A DNA stretch of 64,000 bases from Citrobacter portucalensis (GCF_002042885.1 NZ_MVFY01000006.1:124001-188000); one strand, 5' to 3'. Counted from the stretch's first letter, positions 28,832 to 40,175 are shown. Numbers and translations: made by a program. Notes: generated from the sequence alone by a model not told the origin.

Positions 28832-29848
28832 TTAATCCGAATATCCCTGCGGGTGGCGTGACTGCCAGTGCCAGGTATCTTGTGCCATTTCATCCAGTGT
28901 GCGGGTCACGCGCCAGTTGAGCTCGCGATCGGCTTTGCTGGCGTCAGCCCAGTAGGCCGGAAGATCGCCATCACGGCGCGGGGCGAAATGGTAATTCACC
29001 GGTTTACCGCAAGCTTTGCTGAAGGCGTTGACCACGTCCAGAACGCTGCTGCCGATGCCTGCACCGAGGTTGTAAATATGTACGCCCTGTTTGCCCGCCA
29101 GTTTTTCCATGGCAGCAACATGGCCGTCGGCGAGATCCATCACGTGGATGTAGTCGCGTACGCCGGTGCCATCTTCAGTAGGGTAGTCATTGCCAAATAT
29201 GGCAAGAGATTCGCGACGGCCAACGGCAACCTGCGCGATGTAAGGCATCAGGTTGTTTGGAATACCTTGCGGATCTTCCCCCATATCTCCCGATGGATGA
29301 GCGCCAACCGGGTTAAAGTAGCGCAGCAGGGCAATGCTCCAGTCGGGCTGTGCTTTTTGCAGATCGGTCAGGATCTGTTCCACCATCAGCTTGCTTTTGC
29401 CGTACGGACTTTGCGGCGTGCCGGTGGGGAAGCTTTCAACGTAAGGAATTTGCGGCTGATCGCCATAGACGGTCGCGGAGGAGCTGAAAATGAAGTTTTT
29501 CACGTTGGCAGCGCGCATTGCATTCACCAGACGCAGAGTGCCGTTGACGTTGTTGTCATAGTACTCCAGCGGCTTGGCAACGGATTCTCCAACGGCTTTT
29601 AAACCGGCAAAATGGATGACCGTATCAATGGCATGATCGTGCAGAATTTCGGTTATCAGCGCTTCGTTACGGATGTCTCCTTCCACGAAGGTCGGATGCT
29701 TGCCGCCTAAACGCTCAATGACGGGCAGTACGCTACGCTTGCTGTTGCAGAGATTATCCAGGATCACCACTTCGTGACCGTTTTTCAGCAACTGCACGCA
29801 AGTGTGGCTTCCAATGTAACCGCTACCACCTGTAACCAATACTCTCAT
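28832..29848 (-). CDS. galE: UDP-glucose 4-epimerase
   Basis: NAD-dependent SDR-type epimerase, 338 residues. Nucleotide motif VTGGSGYIGSH is at residues 4-14, catalytic Ser-Thr in SSSATVYGD near residue 124, and Tyr-x3-Lys (YGKSK) near 149-153. I chose the ATG at 29848 (MRVLVTGG) with ribosome binding site CGGAGCG over one 14 codons upstream. First gene of the gal operon. The internal GalR operator overlaps its 5' coding region. Confidence 0.98.
   Translation of the reverse strand: MRVLVTGGSGYIGSHTCVQLLKNGHEVVILDNLCNSKRSVLPVIERLGGKHPTFVEGDIRNEALITEILHDHAIDTVIHFAGLKAVGESVAKPLEYYDNNVNGTLRLVNAMRAANVKNFIFSSSATVYGDQPQIPYVESFPTGTPQSPYGKSKLMVEQILTDLQKAQPDWSIALLRYFNPVGAHPSGDMGEDPQGIPNNLMPYIAQVAVGRRESLAIFGNDYPTEDGTGVRDYIHVMDLADGHVAAMEKLAGKQGVHIYNLGAGIGSSVLDVVNAFSKACGKPVNYHFAPRRDGDLPAYWADASKADRELNWRVTRTLDEMAQDTWHWQSRHPQGYSD
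29814..29829. promoter_or_regulatory. Internal GalR/GalS operator (OI) in the start of galE
   Basis: On the minus strand GTGGTAGCGGTTACAT, the same 16 bases as I recall for E. coli gal OI. It lies inside the first codons of galE, about 113 bp from the upstream operator, the spacing used for GalR-HU DNA looping. Confidence 0.9.
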
Positions 29849-29879
29849 AATTCGCTCCGTTAAGCCTATGGTATGCAAT

Positions 29880-29942
29880 AACCATAGCATAACAAAGATG
29901 CGAAAAGTGTGACACGGAATAAATTAGTGGAATCGTTTACAC
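29880..29942 (-). promoter_or_regulatory. gal promoters P1/P2, CRP site and external operator OE
   Basis: Read on the minus strand: GalR operator OE GTGTAAACGATTCCAC (29927-29942), a CRP site (29905-29926 with TGTGACA), then overlapping -10 elements TATGCT (P2, 29886-29891) and TATGGTT (P1, 29880-29886). The arrangement is the same as in E. coli gal, so CRP-cAMP control of P1/P2 and GalR repression are expected. Confidence 0.92.
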
Positions 29943-30031
29943 TCCGGTGTTTTCACTCGATGCTGCCAGTTACTTTATTATAAATCATTATGTTAGGTTG
30001 TTATTTCAGCACTTGTCTGAAAAAAAAGCAG

Positions 30032-30055
30032 AAAAAAGGGCGTGATAAACGCCCT
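30032..30055 (-). terminator. Terminator after modF
   Basis: On the minus strand AGGGCGT-TTATC-ACGCCCT followed by TTTTTT, 10 bp after the modF stop. Confidence 0.88.
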
Positions 30056-30065
30056 GGCATGAAAA

Positions 30066-31538
30066 TTAACGCAGAGAGGTTTGTCGATAGGCGTAGATAT
30101 CACCCTCGGGTACAAACTCTAGCCGATGGGTAATGCAGGCCGGGGCATCTTCGGCGTGATGAGAGACAAACAAAAGCTGAGTTTCACCTTCACCGATCAG
30201 GACATCCACAAACCGACGGATCAGTTGACGGTTGAGCGGATCTAATCCTTGCAACGGTTCATCGAGGATCAGCAACGTAGGATGTTTCACCAGTGCACGA
30301 ACAATCAATGCCAGCCGCTGCTGCCCCCAGGAAAGACTATGAAATGGCGCATCCGCGGTACGTTTATCGATGCCCAGAATATCCAGCCACTGTTGTACCA
30401 GCTTGTGCTGTCTGTCGGAGACGGCCTGATAAATGCCGATTGAATCGAAATAACCGGAGAGAATAACGTTGCGAACTGTCGTACTTACCCGGTAATCCAG
30501 ATGCAGGCTGCTGCTGACATAGCCAATGTGTTTTTTGATATCCCAGATAGTTTCACCGCTGCCCCGGCGGCGGCCAAACAGGGTCAGGTCGTTGCTATAT
30601 CCCTGGGGATGATCGCCGGTGATTAAACTGAGCAGGGTTGATTTCCCCGCACCGTTGGGGCCGATGATTTGCCAGTGTTCCCCCGGATTTACCCGCCAGC
30701 TCAGATGATGCAGGATAGGGCGATCGTTATACGAGACGGTGCCGTCGTTAAGCACAATGCGCGGCTCGTTATCTGACAGCGTGTGGCGCACCGAAGGCTC
30801 ATCCGGTTCGGGTAACTGGATGCCTTCCAGCCGTTCGCTATGGGCAAGCTGAGCGATTAATGCCTGTTGCAGAAGGTCGGGTTTTGCACCGGTTTCCGTC
30901 AGCGTGCAGTCGGCAAGTACGCCGGCAAACTGCACGAACTCAGGAATTTCATCAAAGCGATTAAGCACCAGTACCAGCGTTAAACCGGCCTGGTGCAACT
31001 CAGCGAGCAACTCTGCTAACTGGCGACGGGACGCCACGTCCAGCCCGTCAAAGGGTTCATCAAGGATCAGCAAATCCGGTGTGGACATTAATGCCTGGCA
31101 GAGCAGGGTTTTGCGCGTTTCACCGGTGGAAAGGTATTTGAAACGCCTGTTAAGTAGGGATGAAATGCCAAACTGCTGCGCCAGCGCAGCGCAGCGGGCG
31201 GGGTCGCGAACTTCGTCCTGAATGATTTCTGCGGTAGTGCGCCCGGTGTCGTCTTCACCGGGACTAAGAAGATCGGTGTTGTTTCGCTGCCACTCGTCGC
31301 TGACCAGCTTTTGGAGCTGCTCAAAGGAGAGTCGGGTAATACGTGTAAACTGACAGTGACGTTCGCCTTTCAGAAGCGGTAACTCGCCCGCCAGCGCGCG
31401 GGCCAGCGCAGATTTCCCGCTGCCGTTAGAGCCAACAAACGCCCAGCTATCACCCGCGTTTAACGTCAACGCATCTAACTGGAGCGTTTTTGTGTCGCTA
31501 AGACGAAACGTGCCTTGCGAAATTTGCAACGATGACAT
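30066..31538 (-). CDS. modF: ModF, tandem ABC ATPase of the molybdate operon
   Basis: A 490-residue cytoplasmic protein with two fused ABC ATPase domains. Walker A motifs are GSNGSGKSAL near residue 36 and GPNGAGKSTL near residue 295. Walker B stretches are LLILDEPFDGLD and LLILDEPLQGLD. Signatures are LSTGETRK and LSWGQQRLA. I started at 31538 (MSSLQISQG), the E. coli-like start, with a better leader than the ATG four codons upstream. It follows modE on the minus strand. Its exact role in molybdenum metabolism is unclear. Confidence 0.95.
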   Translation of the reverse strand: MSSLQISQGTFRLSDTKTLQLDALTLNAGDSWAFVGSNGSGKSALARALAGELPLLKGERHCQFTRITRLSFEQLQKLVSDEWQRNNTDLLSPGEDDTGRTTAEIIQDEVRDPARCAALAQQFGISSLLNRRFKYLSTGETRKTLLCQALMSTPDLLILDEPFDGLDVASRRQLAELLAELHQAGLTLVLVLNRFDEIPEFVQFAGVLADCTLTETGAKPDLLQQALIAQLAHSERLEGIQLPEPDEPSVRHTLSDNEPRIVLNDGTVSYNDRPILHHLSWRVNPGEHWQIIGPNGAGKSTLLSLITGDHPQGYSNDLTLFGRRRGSGETIWDIKKHIGYVSSSLHLDYRVSTTVRNVILSGYFDSIGIYQAVSDRQHKLVQQWLDILGIDKRTADAPFHSLSWGQQRLALIVRALVKHPTLLILDEPLQGLDPLNRQLIRRFVDVLIGEGETQLLFVSHHAEDAPACITHRLEFVPEGDIYAYRQTSLR

Positions 31539-31605
31539 TTTGTATCCCATTATTTGCAGCGATGAATAACAGGGATACGTGTTCTTCAGGCTGATGTCAA
31601 TTAAC

Positions 31606-32394
31606 TCAGCACAGTGTGGCGATAATCACCCTGTCCGCATTAAAATATGCTGTGACGTTAGCGCCTTCCGTTAATGTGTGGGTCTGCTCTATCGGCAAAG
31701 TTGCGCACAGCGTCTGGCCGTCTGGCAAGGTCATCAATACTTCACACTGCTCCGCTCCGCGTTCGATATGGCTAATCGTGCCCTGCAACTGGTTATCGGC
31801 GGCCTGAGCGATGGCGTCGTCCTGAGTGATTCCTACCCACGGCGCTTTCAACAAAATCAGTACTTCTTTGCCTTCCTCAAGCCCGAGACGCTCGCCGCTT
31901 TGTGCAGTGATTGCCACTTTCAGGCGCGTTTCGCCATCCGCCAGCAGCACGTCGACATGCTGTTGAACCTGATCGTGGTCGCGGGCGGTAATGGTGCCAA
32001 ACCACTGGTTACGGGCGCTGGTTTGCAGCGAAAAGCGAGAGATCGCCGCCAGCAGGCTATTGAGCGGCAGTGCGTCGTCATCGCTCAAAACATCGAAGGC
32101 TTTCTGTTGGATTTGCGCTAATAAATCATACAGCTGGATTAAGCGTTGGCCGTAGCGCGTTAATACCGCGCCGCCGCCGCCTTTGCCGCCAGTGGCGCGC
32201 TCAACCAGCGTCTGCTCGCTGAGCTGATTCATTTCGTTAATCGCATCCCAGGCGCTTTTATAGCTGATACCTGCATCCTTCGCGCCCTGACTGATGGAGC
32301 CGGAAAGCGCAATGTGCTTAAGCAGAGAAATGCGACGGGGATCGGCAAACAGTTTTTGCTGAAGTTTCAGCGTAAGAAGGATTTCGGCCTGCAT
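31606..32394 (-). CDS. modE: Molybdate-responsive transcription regulator ModE
   Basis: Dimeric regulator, 262 residues. The N-terminal winged helix-turn-helix spans about residues 20-85 (GSISQGAKDAGISYKSAWD). Two molybdate-binding (MOP/TOBE) repeats follow from about 125 (SARNQWFGTI...) and 200. Start set at 32394 (MQAEILLTLKLQQK), after a CAGGAGCT site, rather than 21 codons upstream. It represses modABC and acts at moaA when molybdate is bound. Divergent from acrZ and modABC. Confidence 0.97.
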   Translation of the reverse strand: MQAEILLTLKLQQKLFADPRRISLLKHIALSGSISQGAKDAGISYKSAWDAINEMNQLSEQTLVERATGGKGGGGAVLTRYGQRLIQLYDLLAQIQQKAFDVLSDDDALPLNSLLAAISRFSLQTSARNQWFGTITARDHDQVQQHVDVLLADGETRLKVAITAQSGERLGLEEGKEVLILLKAPWVGITQDDAIAQAADNQLQGTISHIERGAEQCEVLMTLPDGQTLCATLPIEQTHTLTEGANVTAYFNADRVIIATLC

Positions 32395-32523
32395 CACAAG
32401 CTCCTGGCAAAAGGGGTATTGTGACGGAAAACCGCGCGCGCGCAAAGCCAACCGCACAAAAGGGGAGTGCTTTTCTGTGTTATGTGGTTAGAATACAACT
32501 AAGGACTATATCTGGAGTTGACC

Positions 32524-32673
32524 ATGTTAGAGTTATTGAAAAGTCTGGTATTCGCCGTAATTATGGTTCCTGTGGTGATGGCTGTCATCCTGGGGCTGAT
32601 TTACGGACTGGGTGAAGTGTTCAACATCTTCTCCTCTATCGGTCAGAAAGACCAGTCCAGACAGAATCATTGA
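32524..32673 (+). CDS. acrZ: AcrAB-TolC efflux accessory small protein AcrZ
   Basis: A 49-residue single-TM inner-membrane protein ([20 protein letters not shown]..., charged tail KDQSRQNH), formerly YbhT, that binds AcrB and changes which drugs the pump exports. It starts 130 bp upstream of modE in the opposite direction, behind CTGGAGTT, and is followed by its own terminator. Confidence 0.96.
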   Translation: MLELLKSLVFAVIMVPVVMAVILGLIYGLGEVFNIFSSIGQKDQSRQNH

Positions 32674-32680
32674 TTCCCCA

Positions 32681-32703
32681 AACGCCCGCTCAGTCGGGCG
32701 TTT
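32681..32703 (+). terminator. Terminator after acrZ
   Basis: AACGCCCG-CTCAGT-CGGGCGTTT followed by ATATTTTTT, 7 bp after the acrZ stop. It separates acrZ from modABC. Confidence 0.92.
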
Positions 32704-32814
32704 ATATTTTTTGCCTGCCAACTCGTTTTCTCAAGATCTTGCTTTCCCTGCCGATATTTTCTTTGTGTAACCTCTAATTGGTATCAATAACCACTGGGAA
32801 AATCCTGGTTTACT

Positions 32815-32838
32815 CGTTATATTTGCGCCTACATAACG
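32815..32838. promoter_or_regulatory. ModE operator upstream of modA
   Basis: CGTTAT at 32815 and ATAACG ending at 32838 form a 24-bp palindrome around TATTTGCGCCTACA, the known ModE box layout. It lies 20 bp before modA and should overlap the promoter, giving repression by molybdate. Confidence 0.93.
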
Positions 32839-32857
32839 AAACGCAAAGGAGTTACAG

Positions 32858-33631
32858 ATGGCACGTACATGGTTACGCTTGTTTGCAGGGGCAACACTTT
32901 CTCTTACCGTTGCCGGGCATGCGCTGGCGGATGAAGGAAAGATTACCGTTTTTGCAGCGGCTTCGCTGACCAACGCGATGCAGGACATTGCAACGCAATA
33001 TAAAAAAGAGAAGAACGTTGATGTTGTCTCCTCTTTTGCTTCTTCTTCCACGCTGGCGCGTCAGATTGAAGCAGGCGCACCGGCCGATCTGTTTATTTCT
33101 GCCGATCAGAAATGGATGGACTACGCGGTAGACAAGAAGTCGATTGATACCGCATCGCGTGAAACGTTGTTGGGTAACAGTCTGGTGGTGGTTGCGCCGA
33201 AAGCCAGCGCGCAGAAAGACTTCACCATTGACAGCAAAACCAACTGGACCAGTCTGTTGAATGGTGGACGCCTGGCTGTTGGCGATCCAGAACATGTTCC
33301 GGCGGGCATTTATGCCAAAGAAGCGCTGCAAAAATTGGGTGCATGGGATACCCTGGCCCCGAAACTGGCTCCTGCTGAAGACGTGCGCGGTGCGCTGGCG
33401 CTGGTAGAGCGTAACGAAGCGCCGCTGGGGATCGTCTATGGTTCCGATGCTGTCGCCAGTAAGGGCGTAAAAGTTGTTGCGACTTTCCCGGAAGATTCGC
33501 ACAAAAAAGTGGAATACCCTATCGCGATTGTTGATGGGCACAAAAACGCAACGGTTAGCGCGTTCTATGATTACCTGAAAGGACCGCAGGCTGCTGAAAT
33601 CTTTAAACGTTATGGATTTACGACCAAGTAA
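32858..33631 (+). CDS. modA: Molybdate ABC transporter periplasmic binding protein
   Basis: High-affinity molybdate/tungstate-binding protein, 257 residues, signal peptide to Ala24 (GHALA-DE). Oxyanion-binding residues lie in the AAASLTNAMQDIA and SFASSSTLARQIEAGAPADLF segments. First gene of modABC. Its TAA stop and the modB ATG overlap by one base (TAATG). Confidence 0.98.
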   Translation: MARTWLRLFAGATLSLTVAGHALADEGKITVFAAASLTNAMQDIATQYKKEKNVDVVSSFASSSTLARQIEAGAPADLFISADQKWMDYAVDKKSIDTASRETLLGNSLVVVAPKASAQKDFTIDSKTNWTSLLNGGRLAVGDPEHVPAGIYAKEALQKLGAWDTLAPKLAPAEDVRGALALVERNEAPLGIVYGSDAVASKGVKVVATFPEDSHKKVEYPIAIVDGHKNATVSAFYDYLKGPQAAEIFKRYGFTTK

Positions 33632-34320
33632 TGATACTGACCGATCCTGAATGGCAGGCCGTCATCCTGAGCCTGAAAGTTTCTTCCCTGGCTGTGTTGT
33701 TTAGTTTGCCGTTTGGGATCTTCTTTGCCTGGCTGCTTGTGCGATGCAAGTTCCCGGGCAAAGCGCTGCTCGACAGCGTTCTGCATTTGCCGCTGGTTCT
33801 GCCGCCGGTCGTGGTGGGCTATCTGCTGTTGGTCGCCATGGGGCGGCGCGGATTCATTGGCGAATGGTTGTACGACTGGTTTGGCATTACCTTTGCCTTT
33901 AGCTGGCGCGGTGCGGTACTGGCTGCGGCGGTGATGTCTTTTCCTCTGATGGTACGGGCAATTCGTCTGGCGCTGGAAGGTGTCGACGTCAAGCTGGAGC
34001 AGGCGGCCCGCACGCTGGGAGCCGGACGCTGGCGTGTATTCATGACCATTACGCTACCGCTGATGCTGCCCGGCATTATTGTCGGTACGGTGCTGGCGTT
34101 CGCGCGTTCCCTCGGGGAATTCGGCGCAACCATTACTTTTGTTTCCAACATTCCTGGTGAAACCCGCACCATTCCTTCGGCGATGTATACCCTGATCCAG
34201 ACTCCCGGCGGCGAAAGCGCGGCGGCGAGGTTGTGTATCATTTCTATTGTTTTAGCGCTGATTTCGCTGCTGATTTCTGAATGGCTGGCGCGTATTAGCC
34301 GTGAGCGGACGGGGCGATAA
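33631..34320 (+). CDS. modB: Molybdate ABC transporter permease
   Basis: Inner-membrane channel, 229 residues with about five TM helices. The EAA loop that docks on ModC is seen in [21 protein letters not shown] near residue 127. Overlaps modA by one base and is followed after 2 bp by modC. Confidence 0.97.
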   Translation: MILTDPEWQAVILSLKVSSLAVLFSLPFGIFFAWLLVRCKFPGKALLDSVLHLPLVLPPVVVGYLLLVAMGRRGFIGEWLYDWFGITFAFSWRGAVLAAAVMSFPLMVRAIRLALEGVDVKLEQAARTLGAGRWRVFMTITLPLMLPGIIVGTVLAFARSLGEFGATITFVSNIPGETRTIPSAMYTLIQTPGGESAAARLCIISIVLALISLLISEWLARISRERTGR

Positions 34321-34322
34321 TT

Positions 34323-35381
34323 ATGCTGGAACTCAATTTCTCCCAGACGCTGGGGACGCATTGCCTGACGCTCAACGAAACGCTGCCAGCCAGCGGCATC
34401 ACCGCTATTTTTGGCGTTTCCGGTGCGGGCAAAACCTCACTGATTAACGCCATCAGCGGCCTGACGCAGCCGCAGTCCGGACGTATCGTGCTCAACGGTC
34501 GGGTCTTAAACGACGTCGAGAACGGTATCTGTTTAACGCCGGAAAAACGCCGGGTGGGCTATGTTTTCCAGGATGCGCGCCTGTTCCCGCACTATAAAGT
34601 GCGCGGCAACCTGCGTTACGGAATGGCGAAAAGCATGGCCGGACAGTTTGATAAGCTGGTGTCGCTGTTGGGCATTGAACCGCTGCTTGACCGTCTGCCT
34701 GGCGGTCTTTCTGGCGGTGAAAAGCAGCGTGTCGCCATCGGTCGGGCTCTGCTGACCGCGCCTGAGTTATTGCTGCTTGATGAGCCGTTAGCCTCGCTGG
34801 ATATACCGCGTAAACGCGAACTACTGCCTTACCTGCAACGCCTTGCACGTGAAATTAATATTCCGATGCTGTACGTCAGCCACTCGCTTGATGAGATTTT
34901 GCACCTGGCGGATAAAGTGATGGTGCTGGAGAATGGGCAGGTCAAAGCGTTCGGTTCGTTGGAAGATGTCTGGGGTAGCAGCGTGATGCACCCCTGGCTG
35001 CCTAAGGAACAGCAAAGCAGTATTCTGAAAGTCAGCGTGCTGGAACATCATCCACACTATGCGATGACCGCGCTGGCGCTCGGCGATCAGCATCTGTGGG
35101 TCAATAAGCTGGAGCAACCGCTGCAAACCGCGCTGCGTATTCGTATTCAGGCCTCTGATGTTTCACTGGTGCTCCAACCCCCCCAGCAGACCAGTATTCG
35201 TAACGTTCTCCGGGCAAAAGTCGCGCAATGTTATGACGATAACGGTCAGGTGGAAGTTCAGCTTGAGGTGGGCGGTAAGACGCTGTGGGCAAGGATCAGC
35301 CCGTGGGCCAGGGATGAACTGGGTATCAAACCTGGCCTGTGGCTGTACGCGCAAATTAAGAGCGTATCGATTACCGCCTGA
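34323..35381 (+). CDS. modC: Molybdate ABC transporter ATP-binding protein
   Basis: ATPase of the molybdate importer, 352 residues. Walker [11 protein letters not shown] near residue 31, signature [12 protein letters not shown] near 128, Walker [13 protein letters not shown], and a C-terminal TOBE/MOP regulatory domain from about 290 that can bind molybdate. It ends directly against the convergent ybhA. Confidence 0.98.
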   Translation: MLELNFSQTLGTHCLTLNETLPASGITAIFGVSGAGKTSLINAISGLTQPQSGRIVLNGRVLNDVENGICLTPEKRRVGYVFQDARLFPHYKVRGNLRYGMAKSMAGQFDKLVSLLGIEPLLDRLPGGLSGGEKQRVAIGRALLTAPELLLLDEPLASLDIPRKRELLPYLQRLAREINIPMLYVSHSLDEILHLADKVMVLENGQVKAFGSLEDVWGSSVMHPWLPKEQQSSILKVSVLEHHPHYAMTALALGDQHLWVNKLEQPLQTALRIRIQASDVSLVLQPPQQTSIRNVLRAKVAQCYDDNGQVEVQLEVGGKTLWARISPWARDELGIKPGLWLYAQIKSVSITA

Positions 35382-36200
35382 TTACAGCAGGTGGGAGTAG
35401 ATAAATTTCGCGATGCTGTCTGTGGTGTTGTCGCCAATCACGATGTTGGCGCGGGCTTTGACCGCGTCATCCGCGTTGCCCATCGCCACGCCGGTACCTG
35501 CGGCTTCCAGCATGCTGATATCGTTAAAGTTATCACCAAAGGCAATCACGTTTTCCATTGACCCGCCCTGTGCTTCAATCCACTGGGTAAGGCGTCGTCC
35601 TTTGCTGTTGCCTTTACGGGCAATGTCGACCTGATCGTGCCAGGACCATTCACACTCCAGTCCCAGCTGTTGCTCAACGTACTGGCCAAACTGCTGCAGT
35701 TTCGGAATATCTTCGTCGGTCAGGGCAAATTTCCAGACGGCGTTGACGTCATGTGCGGCCTGCGCCAGCGAAGGAACCTGGGTGAAGGTCGGGCGCTGTT
35801 CCGGCGGCAGAGTTTGCGCCCAGTTAGCGGTACGCACCACATGCCCGGTTGGGCGCTCATACAGCATGGCCTCATCCACATACATCAGCCCGTGGATCTG
35901 ATGTTCATCCAGCATTTCGATCAGCTGTAATGCCTGGTCTACCGGGAGGGGATCGGATTCCAGTACCTTTTTTGCCTGATAATCATACAAGTAGGTACCG
36001 TTACAGCAAATTGCAGGTGTATCCAGCGCCAGTGCCTGATAAAAAGGATGAATAGCAACGTGATGGCGACCTGTGACAATGATAAGTTGGTAGCCTGCTT
36101 CTCTGGCGCGCGAGAGCGCTTCGAGGGAGGATGGCAGCAAGGTTTTTTTCGGGGTCAACAGGGTACCGTCTAAATCCAGGGCAATCACGCGTGCGGTCAT
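35382..36200 (-). CDS. ybhA: HAD-family phosphatase YbhA
   Basis: A 272-residue Cof-type HAD hydrolase. Motif I is ALDLDGTLL at residues 7-15, motif II VTGRHH near 43, Lys in ARKGNSKG near 193, and motif IV GDNFNDISML near 219. E. coli YbhA dephosphorylates pyridoxal 5'-phosphate and sugar phosphates in vitro. Convergent with modC with no gap between the stops. Confidence 0.94.
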   Translation of the reverse strand: MTARVIALDLDGTLLTPKKTLLPSSLEALSRAREAGYQLIIVTGRHHVAIHPFYQALALDTPAICCNGTYLYDYQAKKVLESDPLPVDQALQLIEMLDEHQIHGLMYVDEAMLYERPTGHVVRTANWAQTLPPEQRPTFTQVPSLAQAAHDVNAVWKFALTDEDIPKLQQFGQYVEQQLGLECEWSWHDQVDIARKGNSKGRRLTQWIEAQGGSMENVIAFGDNFNDISMLEAAGTGVAMGNADDAVKARANIVIGDNTTDSIAKFIYSHLL

Positions 36201-36287
36201 AGTTTTTTCCAGATTAAGGTTGAGAATTTTGTCTGCTGGAATGGTACACCGAGACGGGAGCCGGACAAAATTCTGAGCCTTAATTAA

Positions 36288-37361
<1,074 letters not shown>

Positions 37362-37373
37362 TATTGCGTCTAA

Positions 37374-37423
37374 TGCCGGATGAGTATCCGGCACATTGCC
37401 CGGCAGAGCATGAATCTGCCGGG
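37374..37423. terminator. Tandem hairpins between convergent pgl and ybhC
   Basis: Two inverted repeats, TGCCGGATGAGTATCCGGCA (37374-37393) and CCCGGCAGA...TCTGCCGGG (37399-37423), lie between the stop codons. They have weak T runs and probably act for both genes. Confidence 0.6.
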
Positions 37424-37443
37424 TTTACATCAGAGAATGACGT

Positions 37444-38727
37444 TTACTGCTTAGGTTCAGCAACAACTTTGCTACCGATACCGCGGTTGTTGTATTCCCA
37501 CATACGGTTGAAGTTGGTGTCGTTCAGATTACGCTGGATTTCACCTTTGTCATCTTCCGCACCGGTATTACCGGCAAACGGGCGTTTTGCGATAACGCTG
37601 TCAGCCCATGGTTTTGCCATGTTAAAGCCTTCGTTAATCACGCTGTCACGAATCACGACCTGACCGTTAGTGTTGGAATCGACATCCAGCGAGCGGCCTA
37701 ACTGCGCCACGCCATCGCCACTTGCCGTGAAGCGACTATTAATCGCCAGGAAACCGTAGTAGATGTTTGACAGGGTAGCCGGTGCGAACACATAGGCTTC
37801 CTGCTGGGTACGGGAGTTCACTACGCGGAAATCGGTGTTATCGAACACTACGGCACCGCGACCGGAAACGATATCCACATCGCCTTCAATGTAGCTGTTG
37901 GTAACCAGCGTACGCGGCTGACGATCGTTTTCCAGACGGTTTTGTACGCCGCTATTGGTCACGAAGAAGGTATTCTGGCGGCCCAGGATATTGACCTTGT
38001 TGATCTGCACTTTATCGCCATCGGTACGCAGTGCAACGGCTGGGTGGTTACCCGCATCAACGCTGTCACCCAGGTTGTTTTCGATGGTCAGATTCTGCAA
38101 TTGCAGACCGTTATTTTGCGACCAGACGACAGCAGAACACATCACACCAATATTTGTGCCACGTTTGTTCTGGCAATTATCAAACATATACCACGCAGGT
38201 TTACCCGGCATGTATTTACCGGCTGGGTTCACCGTACGACGCCAGTCCGCGGTGCTCATGTCACCGTCAATGGCCTGGCCAATTTTCACATCAAGCGGTT
38301 TTTCGCCCATGCCGTACAGCGTCAGGCTACCTGTTGCTGCCGGGATATATACCGTGCCCTGGTATTCGCCTGGCATAATCGCGATGTACTGACGTTTGTT
38401 AGTACGTTTGATGATTGCTGCATCAACAGCGGCTTGAATGCTGGTATGGGTGACGCCCTGAGTCCCTGCCGGGCCAACGACGAAGTCAGGCTGTGCAGGC
38501 AGAGAAATAGAAGAAGGGCTCCACGGCGCGGTGTTTGGCGTCAGCGCGGAAAAATAGTGCGCAGTAACGAAGTTTTTCGCTTCATTGGCCGACAAAATCG
38601 GGCGCGAAGAGGTTCCTGGCGCGGTTTGATCGGAAGGAATTTGATCGGGCGGCGTAGAGCTACAGGCGGTCAGCGTCACGCCAAAAGCCATTGCCAGCGC
38701 CAGACGGGAAACTGATGATATGTTCAC
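37444..38727 (-). CDS. ybhC: Outer-membrane lipoprotein YbhC, pectinesterase/acyl-CoA thioesterase family
   Basis: A right-handed beta-helix protein of the pectin methylesterase fold, 427 residues when started at the GTG at 38727 (NISSVSRLALA), which has GGAG eight bases upstream and matches E. coli. ATG starts further upstream would bury the signal peptide. The lipobox LTAC puts the lipidated Cys at residue 22. Family stretches include QAAVDAAI, NPAVALRTDGDKVQ-like turns and GDVDIVSGRGAVVFDN. E. coli YbhC lacks pectinase activity as far as known; the physiological substrate is unclear. Confidence 0.93.
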   Translation of the reverse strand: MNISSVSRLALAMAFGVTLTACSSTPPDQIPSDQTAPGTSSRPILSANEAKNFVTAHYFSALTPNTAPWSPSSISLPAQPDFVVGPAGTQGVTHTSIQAAVDAAIIKRTNKRQYIAIMPGEYQGTVYIPAATGSLTLYGMGEKPLDVKIGQAIDGDMSTADWRRTVNPAGKYMPGKPAWYMFDNCQNKRGTNIGVMCSAVVWSQNNGLQLQNLTIENNLGDSVDAGNHPAVALRTDGDKVQINKVNILGRQNTFFVTNSGVQNRLENDRQPRTLVTNSYIEGDVDIVSGRGAVVFDNTDFRVVNSRTQQEAYVFAPATLSNIYYGFLAINSRFTASGDGVAQLGRSLDVDSNTNGQVVIRDSVINEGFNMAKPWADSVIAKRPFAGNTGAEDDKGEIQRNLNDTNFNRMWEYNNRGIGSKVVAEPKQ

Positions 38728-38918
38728 AGGTTGCTCCGGGCTTTGAAAGTTATCCATTAAAGCCTGCTTTTTTATACTAAGTTGAGCGAAACGGGAAGGC
38801 GAAAAGGTAAAAAGTTGTTTTTTATCGCAGCAATGTCTGGCGCGGAGAGTCTTTATATCACAAATAGATAACAATTATGGTTCTTCAGGTTGACAACATC
38901 CCTATAATCAAAAATAAA

Positions 38919-38928
38919 TGTCTATACA
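38919..38928. promoter_or_regulatory. HutC operator half before hutI
   Basis: TGTCTATACA, the core of the HutC site, lies 24 bp before the hutI start. The same core in the opposite orientation is found before hutU, so both hut transcription units are likely repressed by HutC with urocanate as inducer. Confidence 0.7.
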
Positions 38929-38951
38929 ACCTATGACAAGTGGTGAGTCGA

Positions 38952-40175
38952 ATGCAGCAATTCTTCCCTGATGATGTTATCTGGCGCAATGTTCGTCTGG
39001 CGACTATGGACCCTGAACGTGGTACCCCATATGGGCTGTTGGATGGTCACGCGCTGATCGTCCGCCAGGGCAAGATTCGCGATATCGTCCCGGAATCATC
39101 GTTATATCTCACGCATGACAATACTTTTGATATGCAGGGCAGGCTGATTACGCCTGGCCTGATTGATTGCCATACGCATCTGGTCTTTGGCGGAAACCGC
39201 GCAGGTGAGTGGGAGCAGCGGCTAAATGGTGTCTCCTACCAGCAGATAAGCGCTCAGGGTGGGGGGATCAATGCCACCGTATCGGCGACCCGCAGCGCCA
39301 CGGATGAACAACTCTTACACGTAGCTCATCAGCGGATGGAACAGCTGATTAAAGAAGGTGTTACGCTGCTGGAAATAAAATCCGGCTACGGCCTGGATTT
39401 GCCGACAGAAGAGAAAATATTGCGCGTGGTGGCAGCGCTGGCGGCAGAGAATATCGTTGAAATCAGCCCGACGCTGTTGGCCGCGCATGCAACTCCAGCG
39501 GAATACCGGGATGATCCTGACGGCTATATTACGCTGGTGTGTGAGACCATTTTGCCGCAATTGTGGGAACAAGGGCTGTTTGAGACCGTCGATCTGTTCT
39601 GTGAAAGCGTTGGTTTTTCGTTGGCGCAGAGCGAGCGGGTGTTTCAGGCTGCACAGGCGCTGGGCATCCCGATTAAAGGCCATGTCGAACAACTGTCATT
39701 GCTTGGCGGCGCACAGTTGGTAAGCCGCTACCACGGGCTATCCGCCGATCATATTGAATACCTTGATGAAGCGGGTGTAGCGGCGATGAGCCAAAGCGGT
39801 ACTGTCGGCGTGCTGCTGCCCGGCGCATTCTATTTCCTCAAAGAGCAGCAGCGCCCACCGGTAGCGTTGCTGCGTCAATATCAGGTACCGATGGCGGTAG
39901 CGACAGATTTTAACCCCGGTACCAGTCCGTTTATCAGCCTGCACTGGGCGATGAATATGGCCTGTGTTCAGTTTGGCCTGACGCCGGAAGAAGCATGGGC
40001 GGGCGTAACCCGTCATGCGGCCCGGGCGCTGGGGCGTCATGCCACCCACGGTCAATTGAAGGCCGGGTTTGTGGCCGATTTTGTGGTGTGGGATGCAACC
40101 CTCCCGGTCGAGATCCTGTATGAACCCGGGCGCAATCCGCTCTACCAACGCGTATTCAAAGGACAAATAGCATGA
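38952..40175 (+). CDS. hutI: Imidazolonepropionase
   Basis: Third enzyme of histidine degradation, hydrolysing imidazolone-5-propionate to N-formimino-L-glutamate. Metal-dependent amidohydrolase of 407 residues from the ATG at 38952, the Salmonella length. Metal ligands are in [10 protein letters not shown] near residue 74, with further His in IKGHVEQLS and catalytic Asp in [11 protein letters not shown] near residue 320. First of hutIGC. Its end overlaps hutG by four bases. Confidence 0.97.
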   Translation: MQQFFPDDVIWRNVRLATMDPERGTPYGLLDGHALIVRQGKIRDIVPESSLYLTHDNTFDMQGRLITPGLIDCHTHLVFGGNRAGEWEQRLNGVSYQQISAQGGGINATVSATRSATDEQLLHVAHQRMEQLIKEGVTLLEIKSGYGLDLPTEEKILRVVAALAAENIVEISPTLLAAHATPAEYRDDPDGYITLVCETILPQLWEQGLFETVDLFCESVGFSLAQSERVFQAAQALGIPIKGHVEQLSLLGGAQLVSRYHGLSADHIEYLDEAGVAAMSQSGTVGVLLPGAFYFLKEQQRPPVALLRQYQVPMAVATDFNPGTSPFISLHWAMNMACVQFGLTPEEAWAGVTRHAARALGRHATHGQLKAGFVADFVVWDATLPVEILYEPGRNPLYQRVFKGQIA